A stretch of 5,947 nt of DNA from Ferrimicrobium sp. (lineage in GTDB: Bacteria; Actinomycetota; Acidimicrobiia; Acidimicrobiales; Acidimicrobiaceae), in contig DAHXNM010000008.1 in the NCBI GenBank assembly GCA_027365375.1, positions 1 to 5,947 on the forward strand. Direction: 5' to 3'. Every line of letters begins with the position of its first letter. Position 1 is the stretch's first letter. This document shows positions 1-5,947 of this stretch, piece after piece. The translations under genes were made by a program, and so were the position numbers. The notes under the pieces were generated by a model. It ran no database searches. It was not told the origin of the DNA and worked only from the letters and a program-made list of their open reading frames with translations.

Positions 1-810
1 GATCATCGACGTAGATCGTACCCTGACATTCGTTAACACCGCCTCTAGTTGTGCATCACCTACATAGTTAGGCAGCAGGATGCCGGGAAGTTCACGAATC
101 TCTGCCAGCGTCGACCCGCAGGCAATAAGGTGCGCAATTCGGTCTCCATCCACCATCGCGGCGTGGGTCCGTGACAATGATCCCTTCGGTGTATGGTGTT
201 GTGCTACCGCTTGCACAAGGTCAGGATGGAAGTTCCAACTGGCTAACAAGTCTGCCCCAATCGCTGCGTGATGAAGTCCATAGCGTTTCCGCTCCGATAA
301 CAACATCTCAGATTCACTATCCGCAGTCAATGGGGTCGACCGACGGCTATCCAATACCTCATGGAAGGATGGATCAAGACTAGCAATCACCGCCTCCCCA
401 ATATCATGCAACAGGGCGAGCGAAAAAGCCTGCTGCTGATCGGCTCCAATAGTTCGCGCCACCTCTGCTGCTGCCACCGCCGAAGTGATCGAGTGATCCC
501 AATCCTGGGGTGTTACCGTCCCGGAACCCTCGACAAAGGAGGCCAGTGCCAAAGACTTGACGGCGTCAAACCCCAACATCGCGACCCCTGCGTGTAGCTC
601 ACGCACTCGTCCGCCTGTACCGTAGAAGGCGGAATTGGCCATCCGCATAATTCGGGACACCAAGATTGGGTCAGCACTCACCAGGGTGGCTACCTCGCGG
701 GCTCCAACATCATCACGCTCGATAAGCGTTAGTAGTCTCCCTGCCACAGCCTGCGAAGCTTCGAAGACCTCAATCTTGTGATTGATATCCTCCGCCGAAA
801 CTAAATCCAA
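1..810 (-). CDS. HDOD-domain signalling protein, C-terminus cut by window edge
   Basis: I translated this frame by hand: 270 codons run from a TTG start to the left edge with no stop, so the 3' end is missing. It is a stand-alone HDOD protein, with no receiver, GGDEF or EAL domain ahead of it. Visible landmarks are the motif MANSAFYG (57-64), LHAGVAMLGF (72-81), H106 in WDHS, LLHDIGEAV (133-141), HHAAIGADLL (180-189), AVAQHH (201-206) and DGDRIAHLI (221-229). These match the usual HDOD layout, and H106, H135-D136, H181, H205/H206 and D223 occupy HD-superfamily metal-ligand positions. HD-GYP hallmarks are absent. HDOD proteins are generally cytoplasmic regulators; substrate and partner cannot be read here. 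The TTG start is chosen because AGGAGGTG lies 6 bases before it and the domain begins soon after. It follows coaE by 38 bases without a terminator, so it is probably the distal gene of the rpsA-coaE operon. Confidence 0.88.
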   Translation of the reverse strand, partial: MDLVSAEDINHKIEVFEASQAVAGRLLTLIERDDVGAREVATLVSADPILVSRIMRMANSAFYGTGGRVRELHAGVAMLGFDAVKSLALASFVEGSGTVTPQDWDHSITSAVAAAEVARTIGADQQQAFSLALLHDIGEAVIASLDPSFHEVLDSRRSTPLTADSESEMLLSERKRYGLHHAAIGADLLASWNFHPDLVQAVAQHHTPKGSLSRTHAAMVDGDRIAHLIACGSTLAEIRELPGILLPNYVGDAQLEAVLTNVRVRSTSMI

Positions 811-814
811 CCTG

Positions 815-822
815 CACCTCCT
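815..822 (-). promoter_or_regulatory. Strong ribosome-binding site for the HDOD gene
   Basis: The minus strand reads AGGAGGTG here. The AGGAGG core lies 6 bases upstream of the TTG at 810-808. It is the best Shine-Dalgarno match seen in the window and decides the TTG start. It contrasts with coaE just upstream, which has no clear site. Confidence 0.8.
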
Positions 823-848
823 GGATGAGTAGCAGTATCGGCTGATGA

Positions 849-1478
849 TTAGTGCATCTTTATTTCTTCGATGACCCGGTCTACTTGCTCCTCGAGATCT
901 ACCAGATCGCCATCGTTACTGACCGTCCAGCGGGCAAGTTGGTCTCGCGCCGCCTCGGGCATTTGGACCCTCATTCGGGCAACTGCATCACTTCGATCCA
1001 TCCCACGATCCTCTACCAAACGCTGCAGCACTCGTTCCGATGAGGCCTGAACGACCAATACATCATCAATACCGTAGTCGGCGACGGTGCGAGCATCCAA
1101 AAGCGGAATCTCGACTACGACAACCGGGCTATCGCTCATCTCCTGCAACATCTCCAGAATACGAGATCGAATCAACGGATGAGTAACTTCATTCAAACGC
1201 CCTCGAACAAAATCATCGGCAAATACAAGTCGTGCAAGTTTACGACGATCAAGTGAACCGTCCTTGGAGACGATATCAGCACCAAACACCTCCACAAGAG
1301 CCGCTAGCCCCATGGATTGCGGAGCCACCACTTCACGAGCGACGGCATCAGCACTGATCGTGGGTATTCCGGCCCGAGCAAAAAACCCGAGCACCGCAGA
1401 CTTACCAGAACCAATAGTCCCGGTGACCGCGATAACTCGGGTTTTGCCTAAGCGACCCGCCATGTGCGAGCCAATCAA
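849..1478 (-). CDS. coaE: Dephospho-CoA kinase
   Basis: CoaE phosphorylates the ribose 3'-OH of dephospho-CoA with ATP, the last step of coenzyme A synthesis, in the cytosol. The 209-residue frame has a P-loop GTIGSGKS (20-27), SADAVAREV (42-50) with D44 in the acceptor-binding position, THPLIR (99-104), EIPLLDA (123-129), and R158 in RGMDRSDA of the lid, followed by a Q172 motif. Length fits the family (about 200 residues), and the C-terminal extension seen in mycobacterial CoaE is absent. Two features depart from the usual pattern: Thr replaces the second Gly of the common GGIGSGKS, and EIPLLDA replaces the usual D(V/I)PLL(F/V)E. The start is uncertain. TTG at 1478 abuts the rpsA stop (TAG|TTG), which fits stop-restart coupling, while ATG at 1463 gives 204 residues and is equally plausible. 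Neither has a clear Shine-Dalgarno sequence, so translation probably depends on rpsA. Confidence 0.95.
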   Translation of the reverse strand: MIGSHMAGRLGKTRVIAVTGTIGSGKSAVLGFFARAGIPTISADAVAREVVAPQSMGLAALVEVFGADIVSKDGSLDRRKLARLVFADDFVRGRLNEVTHPLIRSRILEMLQEMSDSPVVVVEIPLLDARTVADYGIDDVLVVQASSERVLQRLVEDRGMDRSDAVARMRVQMPEAARDQLARWTVSNDGDLVDLEEQVDRVIEEIKMH

Positions 1479-2723
1479 CTACTCGGTATCGGTGTCGCCT
1501 TCAGCGACCTCATCACCTTCAGCTGGGCCGATAAAGTTACCCTCTTCGTCATACCCATACTCGGCGAATGCGTCACGATACTCAGGAGCGAGTTCACCGC
1601 CCTCTAGAGCTTGGCGTATAGAGAGACTGATGCGTCGACGCTGAGGATCGAGGTCGATGATCTTGACCCAAAGCTCCTCGCCAACCGTGACCACCTGTTC
1701 TGGTAGATCGACGTGGTGGAGTGCCATCTCAGAGATGTGAACTAGACCCTCGATGCCAGCTGCCACTTGGACAAAGCAACCAAACGGAACTAGCTTCGTG
1801 ACTCGGCCATAGACAAGCTCACCAACCTTGTGGGCGGCTGCAAACTCCTGCCAAGGATCCCTCTGGGTCGCCTTGAGAGAGAGCGAGATCCTCTCGGTAT
1901 CCTGATCAACCTCGAGAACGAGAACCTGAACCTCGTCTCCCACAGAAACCACAGACGATGGGTGATCGACATGATTCCAAGAGAGCTCTGAGACATGGAC
2001 AAGGCCGTCCATCCCACCAAGATCAACAAAGACTCCGAAGTGCACTATCGAAGAGACAACACCCTTCTTTACCTCTCCGGGTCGGATGCTGGTCAAGAAC
2101 TCTTCGCGCTGTTCGCGTTGATTCTCTTCGAGAAACGCTCGCCTGGACAAGACTACGTTGTTACGGTTCCGGTCTAGCTCAATGATCTTTGCCTCGATGT
2201 CCTGACCAATCATTGGGGTGAGGTCACGGACACGTCTTAAATCGACGAGTGACGCCGGAAGGAAGCCACGGAGGCCGATGTCGACGATCAAACCACCCTT
2301 GACAAGCTCGATGATCTCGCCTCGAACTACCCCGTCTCGGGCCTTGATGGCCTCGATCTCTTTCCAAGCCTTCTCAAACTGTGCGCGCTTCTTGGAGAGT
2401 ACCAGTCGACCCTCTTTGTCCTCCTTTTGGAGAACTAAGGCTTCGATCTTGTCGCCTGGGTTGACGACTTCACTTGGAGCGACATCCTTACGGATCGATA
2501 GCTCACGAAGCGGAATGACCCCCTCTGACTTGTACCCGATGTCCAAAAGGACCTCGTCCTTGTCGACCTTCACGACGGTGCCAATAACGACATCGCCTTC
2601 ATCGAAGTCAACAACACTCTTTGCGATCGCGTCTTCAAGACCCGTCTCGCCAAGATCGTCTACCACAATGGTATCTGCGGCCGCATCATCTTCGATACCT
2701 GCAGCCACGTCCGCTTCGCTCAT
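1479..2723 (-). CDS. rpsA: 30S ribosomal protein S1, four-domain form
   Basis: S1 binds single-stranded mRNA on the small ribosomal subunit and assists initiation. The 414-residue protein has an acidic N-terminal extension (1-42) and four S1/OB-fold repeats at about 43-112, 130-196, 217-285 and 302-371. The last two are the most canonical, with HFGVFVDLGGMDGLVHVSEL (228-247) and PFGCFVQV...GIEGLVHISE (313-332), each ending in RISLS. The first two are degenerate. A short acidic tail follows, containing EYRDAFAEYGYDEEGNFI (381-398), a sequence style typical of actinobacterial S1. E. coli S1 has six domains; four is normal for actinobacteria, although the protein is shorter than the mycobacterial one (about 480 residues). 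The ATG start is supported by AAGGAAG at 2727-2733, whose AAGGA core lies 5 bases ahead. The gene probably has its own promoter in the 147-base gap after polA. Its TAG stop is followed in the same frame by coaE. Confidence 0.97.
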   Translation of the reverse strand: MSEADVAAGIEDDAAADTIVVDDLGETGLEDAIAKSVVDFDEGDVVIGTVVKVDKDEVLLDIGYKSEGVIPLRELSIRKDVAPSEVVNPGDKIEALVLQKEDKEGRLVLSKKRAQFEKAWKEIEAIKARDGVVRGEIIELVKGGLIVDIGLRGFLPASLVDLRRVRDLTPMIGQDIEAKIIELDRNRNNVVLSRRAFLEENQREQREEFLTSIRPGEVKKGVVSSIVHFGVFVDLGGMDGLVHVSELSWNHVDHPSSVVSVGDEVQVLVLEVDQDTERISLSLKATQRDPWQEFAAAHKVGELVYGRVTKLVPFGCFVQVAAGIEGLVHISEMALHHVDLPEQVVTVGEELWVKIIDLDPQRRRISLSIRQALEGGELAPEYRDAFAEYGYDEEGNFIGPAEGDEVAEGDTDTE

Positions 2724-2757
2724 GAACTTCCTTACCCGAATATTTCAAAATTGAACC

Positions 2758-2787
2758 AATATAAATCGAGCCCTTAAAGACTCTCAG
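2758..2787 (-). promoter_or_regulatory. Weak candidate promoter for rpsA
   Basis: On the minus strand CTGAGA (2787-2782, 4 of 6 to TTGACA) is followed after 18 bases by TATATT (2763-2758, 5 of 6 to TATAAT). Initiation would fall near 2751, leaving a leader of roughly 27 bases. The surroundings (2734-2770) are clearly more AT-rich than the neighbouring genes, which supports a promoter somewhere here. A small inverted repeat TTCAA-TT-TTGAA (2744-2755) lies across the expected start site. This rests only on consensus matching by eye; the -35 is poor. Confidence 0.33.
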
Positions 2788-2826
2788 TTAATGATAGCCC
2801 AATTTCGCTCGACCCGGCCGCGACCT

Positions 2827-2838
2827 GGAGAATTCTCC
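2827..2838. repeat. Perfect 12-bp palindrome in the polA-rpsA gap
   Basis: GGAGAATTCTCC is fully self-complementary and lies about 33 bases after the polA stop and about 105 bases before the rpsA start. It does not extend beyond 12 bp and has no following T-run, so it is not an intrinsic terminator. It could be an operator-type site for a dimeric regulator, or chance. Confidence 0.4.
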
Positions 2839-2856
2839 CAACAGTTCTTGTAGTGT

Positions 2857-2873
2857 TAACCATGTGGTGGTTA
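2857..2873 (-). other. Small hairpin over the polA stop codon
   Basis: The minus strand reads TAACCA-CCACA-TGGTTA, a 6-bp stem with a 5-base loop whose first three bases are the polA TAA stop. The stem is AT-rich and lacks a T-tract, so it is too weak to call a terminator. A role in 3'-end stability or pausing is speculative. Confidence 0.25.
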
Positions 2874-5534
2874 TTCTCGTGCCTCCGCCCAATTCGCACC
2901 CACACCAACATTTACCAATAGAGGGACAGCTAGTTCAACCACATTAACCATGGTGTCCCTAACAACCTCCGCTATAAGGTCAGCTTTAGCAGTGGGAACC
3001 TCAACTACTACCTCGTCGTGGATCTGAAGTACAAGCCGTGCGCCTGTTCCTTCAAGTTCACGATCCAGCGCAACCAGCGCCATCTTGAAGATATCAGCAG
3101 CGAGGCCCTGCGTAGGTGCATTCATGGCCTGCCGCTCAGCCCCTTGGCGTAATGCACGATTTGAAGAGCGTAGCTCTGGTAGATACCGCCTGCGACCAAG
3201 CAAAGTTGTGGTGTACCCGAGTTCACGAGCCTGTCGAACCACTTCGTGGCGATAACTCATTAAACCCGGGTAGGCCTCAAAGAACGCCGACAGGATGCCC
3301 TCGGCCTCTTCATTCGAGATACTTAGACGTGTTGCGAGTCCGTACGCCTCCATGCCGTAGGAGAGTCCATAGGCTACCATCTTCGCCACGGCACGTTGTT
3401 CATAGTTCACCGCTAATGGATCGACCCGATAGATCGATGCGGCGACCAAGGAGTGCACATCGCCGGTAGAACTCAGGACCTGAATCAGCCCCGAATCCTG
3501 ACTGAGGTGGGCGAGGATCCGTAATTCGATCTGAGAGTAATCAGCCGCGACGAGGAGCGAGCCGGGCGGCGCGACAAACACGCGACGGAACTGTCGTCCC
3601 TCACCAGAGCGGACTGGAATGTTTTGGAGGTTGGGATGCTCAGAGGATATCCGACCGGTGCGTGCAACCGTCTGATTAAAGGTGGCATGAATCCTTCCAT
3701 CCTCGGCAATCTCTCCTCGAAGCCCTTCGTAGAACGTTGACCGCAACTTATCTAGTTCACGAAAACGAAGCACAAGACTCACCAATGGATGCTCTCGGAG
3801 ACTCTCCAAGACACGGGCATCGGTTGAATAACCAGTCTTGGTTTTCCTTCCATGAGGCAGACCAAGTTCTTCGAAGAGCACCGTTCCAAGCTGCTTGGGT
3901 GAGTTCGGGTTGAAGTGTGGGCTGGTGAGCGAGTGAATCTCCTCGAGCGTGGAAGCCGCCTCAGACTCTAGAGCGGTGCCGATGGTCTCGAGTACGTCAA
4001 GGTCGACGGCGACACCGGCGATCTCCATCCGTGTCAACACCTTCACTAGTGGAAGCTCAATCTCGTTGGCGAGTCTCTCTACACCCTCCTCTTCGATGCG
4101 AGTAAGCGCAAGTTCGAGCAGCTTTGGAATGACGCCAAGCTCACTACTGACTGCGAGTTCATGAGAACTTGCGTCGAAGAGGTCGGGGCTCGCCTCCTGG
4201 ATCCACTCAGCCTTCAACAACTGGGCCACCTCACGTAGGTCGGATCGACGCTCCGAGGCATCTAAGACATACGCGAGAACTCCGAGATCAATCAACTCTT
4301 TGGGGGTCAGCACTGAAGGAGTTGAGATGTACAACGAACGCACTAACTCTTTGAGCCCGATCCCGACCAAGGAGACCTCACCAAGGAGTTCGACATCTGA
4401 AGCATCCAAGGCGTTAGGTTGCGCGCTGATCCAGATGGTTGAATCCCCCGCTCCTATCTCAGAACCAAACCCGAGAGCTGAGGGCGGCACCCTCCCTGCC
4501 TCACCATCGAAGCGCGCCGAGGTTGCAACAAAAGAGGAGCCCGAGCTGAGTGCTTGACGCAAAGAGTCGACCCTCTGTGTAGTGCCAGAGAGCTTGGTTG
4601 AGGTATCAGGCACAGCTGTCACCGATGGGTTCAGCAGGCCTCGCAGACTCTCAAAGACTGTGCGCAACCCGAAAGATTCAATAAATAGTCGCTCAGCCTT
4701 AGTAAGGTCTACGTCAGTCGATAAGGTCAACTCTCCGAGCTCCCGACCGATTGGTACCTTCTGGTCAAGTTGGGCAAGTTTGCGAAAAAGTGGGAGCTCC
4801 GCCTCCGCCTCCTCCAATGCCGCCCGCTGACGAGGAGATAGCTCATGGAGCTGAGCCAAGATTCCGTCGAGGCTACCGTATCGCTCCAGCAAATTCGCCG
4901 CTGTCTTCGCCCCGATTCCACGAACTCCCGGCAGATTGTCAGACTTGTCTCCGCGAAGCACCGCGAAGTCACAGTATTGACTTGGTTCTACTCCATACTT
5001 TTGACGAATAGCCGCCTCATCCATAGTGGCTAGATTCGAGACTCCCTGCACGGTAAGATGGACCCGGACCAGAGGGTCGTGCACCAGCTGAAGGATGTCG
5101 CGATCACCCGTGACTACCTCGGTTGGGACCCGCTCATCTGCTGCCATCCGCGTTAACGTCGCGATCACGTCATCTGCCTCGTAACCAGGAACTTCAATAC
5201 TTTGGATACCGAGAACATCAAGAAGTCCACGGACGGCCTCTAATTGAAAGCGGAGCTCATCGGGGGTGGTTGCGCGTCCACCTTTGTAATCTGCATAAAG
5301 CTCATCACGAAAGGTTGCCGAAGGGTGATCTAGCGCTACTGCAACATAATGAGGTTGAAACTGACCGATCGCAGAGACAAGCATACGAAAAAAGCCAAAA
5401 AGTGCGTTCGTCGGTCCACTCGGCCCATGCATGTCTGGGATGGCATAATAGCCTCGAAACATCAACGAGTAACCGTCGATGGCGAGGAGCCGTACCGCCT
5501 CCTCGCTACGACTTCCCGGGCTTGAGGTTGCCAT
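2871..5534 (-). CDS. polA: DNA polymerase I (5' nuclease, inactive 3' exonuclease, polymerase)
   Basis: Pol I fills gaps and removes RNA primers during lagging-strand synthesis and excision repair. The protein has 887 residues (E. coli 928). The 5' nuclease (about 13-300) shows D20 in AIDGYS, D69, YEADDV (118-123), TGDRD (142-146) and GDKSDNLPGVRGIGAKTA (195-212). The middle domain (about 320-490) has lost the DxE acidic motif of the 3'-5' exonuclease, so proofreading is very probably absent. The polymerase domain (about 495-887) has TGRISS (626-631), motif A DYSQIELR (665-672), O-helix R714, K718, Y722 and Y726, NAPTQG (805-810) and motif C HDE (839-841). Y722 sits where E. coli has F762. 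ATG 5534 is the only usable start: an in-frame TAG immediately precedes it, and the next start codon lies past D20. GGAGAGGG (5541-5548) serves as ribosome-binding site inside the upstream gene. The 29-base overlap with the regulator implies cotranscription. Confidence 0.98.
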   Translation of the reverse strand: MATSSPGSRSEEAVRLLAIDGYSLMFRGYYAIPDMHGPSGPTNALFGFFRMLVSAIGQFQPHYVAVALDHPSATFRDELYADYKGGRATTPDELRFQLEAVRGLLDVLGIQSIEVPGYEADDVIATLTRMAADERVPTEVVTGDRDILQLVHDPLVRVHLTVQGVSNLATMDEAAIRQKYGVEPSQYCDFAVLRGDKSDNLPGVRGIGAKTAANLLERYGSLDGILAQLHELSPRQRAALEEAEAELPLFRKLAQLDQKVPIGRELGELTLSTDVDLTKAERLFIESFGLRTVFESLRGLLNPSVTAVPDTSTKLSGTTQRVDSLRQALSSGSSFVATSARFDGEAGRVPPSALGFGSEIGAGDSTIWISAQPNALDASDVELLGEVSLVGIGLKELVRSLYISTPSVLTPKELIDLGVLAYVLDASERRSDLREVAQLLKAEWIQEASPDLFDASSHELAVSSELGVIPKLLELALTRIEEEGVERLANEIELPLVKVLTRMEIAGVAVDLDVLETIGTALESEAASTLEEIHSLTSPHFNPNSPKQLGTVLFEELGLPHGRKTKTGYSTDARVLESLREHPLVSLVLRFRELDKLRSTFYEGLRGEIAEDGRIHATFNQTVARTGRISSEHPNLQNIPVRSGEGRQFRRVFVAPPGSLLVAADYSQIELRILAHLSQDSGLIQVLSSTGDVHSLVAASIYRVDPLAVNYEQRAVAKMVAYGLSYGMEAYGLATRLSISNEEAEGILSAFFEAYPGLMSYRHEVVRQARELGYTTTLLGRRRYLPELRSSNRALRQGAERQAMNAPTQGLAADIFKMALVALDRELEGTGARLVLQIHDEVVVEVPTAKADLIAEVVRDTMVNVVELAVPLLVNVGVGANWAEARE

Positions 5535-5947
5535 CTATCACCCTCTCCGCTACATCCTTTACCTTGCCGCGCGTGTCCATCGCAGTCTTTTGCAAAAAGC
5601 GAAATGCTTCAGACTCGGAGAGCTGATACTCATCCATCAACCGAGCCTTCGCTCGATCAAGGATTACTCGAGTCTCTAGCTTCTCTTCGAGTTTGCGGTG
5701 CTCATCATGGATCCGCTCCAACTCTCCTTCGACCAACATCTTCTCGTCGAAGCGAGCGAGAGCAAGCTCGATGGCAGGCACGAGATCGCCGGCCTGAAAC
5801 GGCTTAACAAGATAGGCCATGACTCCAGCTTCACGCGCCTGTTCAACCAATGACCGCTGTGAAAACGCCGTGAGGATAATCACAGCACAGAGTTGCTCAG
5901 CATTGATGGCCTCAGCAACGCTTAACCCATCCATCCCCGGCATCTTG
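5506..5947 (-). CDS. pdtaR: ANTAR-domain response regulator, PdtaR-like, N-terminus cut by window edge
   Basis: This is the C-terminal part of a receiver-ANTAR protein. The frame enters at the right edge as K-MPGMDGL, the stretch just after the phosphorylated Asp, which therefore lies outside the window. Numbering from that Met, the receiver shows ILTAFS with switch residue T25 and LVKPF with K47-P48. A charged, probably coiled-coil helix spans about 66-92. ANTAR spans about 90-138, with RVILDRAKARLMDEYQLSES (92-111), AFRFLQKTAMDTRGK (113-127) and VAERVID (131-137). ANTAR domains bind paired hexaloop RNA hairpins and prevent transcription termination when the receiver is phosphorylated; in Mycobacterium PdtaR works with kinase PdtaS. 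The assignment rests on architecture plus proximity to polA-rpsA-coaE. No kinase is visible here. The gene ends with TAG at 5508-5506, 29 bases inside polA. The Met at 5943 is internal, not the start. Confidence 0.93.
   Translation of the reverse strand, partial: KMPGMDGLSVAEAINAEQLCAVIILTAFSQRSLVEQAREAGVMAYLVKPFQAGDLVPAIELALARFDEKMLVEGELERIHDEHRKLEEKLETRVILDRAKARLMDEYQLSESEAFRFLQKTAMDTRGKVKDVAERVIDGNLKPGKS

Noticed and set aside
80..597. Several short plus-strand frames at the left edge
   Set aside because: The minus strand is one uninterrupted HDOD coding frame here, with an excellent RBS and family motifs.
849..1481. Genuine S1-CoaE fusion with a sequencing error creating the TAG
   Set aside because: S1 ends in a normal acidic actinobacterial tail and CoaE starts close to its P-loop, so both proteins are complete at usual length. 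Separate rpsA and coaE are the family norm.
1264..1644. 126-residue plus-strand frame crossing the coaE-rpsA junction
   Set aside because: It is low-complexity and Ser/Pro/Ala-rich, with both minus-strand genes well supported by family motifs.
2218..2754. 178-residue open frame on the plus strand
   Set aside because: It is antisense to rpsA with a Ser/Thr/Arg-rich composition typical of a shadow frame, and it shows no motif.
2811..2825. GC-rich block resembling a terminator stem
   Set aside because: On inspection GGTCG is repeated directly rather than inverted, with only a CGGCCG core palindrome and no T-tract.
2724..2870. ANTAR target RNA (paired hexaloop hairpins) in the rpsA leader, suggested by the nearby ANTAR regulator
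   Set aside because: The two visible hairpins have loops of 4 or 5 bases, or a hexaloop beginning with G, and lack the A1/G4 loop pattern. No tandem pair precedes a terminator.
5123..5626. 167-residue open frame on the plus strand
   Set aside because: It lies antisense to the polA start and regulator end, has no recognisable domain and an unnatural His/Arg/Ser-rich composition. polA in the same bases is certain.

Overview
The window carries five genes, all on the minus strand and all read in one direction. In transcription order (right to left) they are: a receiver-ANTAR response regulator of the PdtaR type (cut by the right edge), polA (DNA polymerase I), rpsA (ribosomal protein S1), coaE (dephospho-CoA kinase) and an HDOD-domain protein (cut by the left edge). 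Nearly every base is coding on this strand. The open frames on the plus strand are shadows of these genes.

The gene order points to an actinobacterium. The run pdtaR / polA / rpsA / coaE matches the Mycobacterium neighbourhood as I recall it. Three protein features fit: a four-domain S1, a Pol I with a degenerate proofreading domain and Tyr in the O-helix, and a single receiver fused to ANTAR. Base composition looks only moderately GC-rich (judged by eye) and codon use is mixed, so a high-GC genus such as Mycobacterium or Streptomyces is unlikely. A deep-branching, moderate-GC actinobacterium, for example one of the Acidimicrobiia, is a reasonable but unproven guess.

Region by region: 5506-5947 holds the C-terminal part of the response regulator, whose last 29 bases overlap the start of polA. 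2871-5534 is polA. 2724-2870 is the only sizeable intergenic gap; it holds a weak candidate rpsA promoter, a perfect 12-bp palindrome and a small hairpin over the polA stop, but no convincing intrinsic terminator. 1479-2723 is rpsA, and its amber stop directly abuts the longest coaE frame (849-1478). After 38 bases, 1-810 encodes the HDOD protein from a TTG start behind a strong AGGAGGTG ribosome-binding site.

The spacing suggests two overlapping transcription units: regulator-polA, and rpsA-coaE-HDOD with its own promoter, possibly also reached by readthrough from polA. The shared theme is housekeeping (repair and replication, translation, CoA synthesis) flanked by two signalling proteins. 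I see no mobile element, CRISPR array, RNA gene or defence cassette, and nothing that amounts to a clearly new system. The most useful details are the forced regulator/polA overlap, the Pol I O-helix tyrosine with a dead exonuclease site, the single-stop junction between rpsA and coaE, and an HDOD protein that keeps a full set of HD-type candidate metal ligands.
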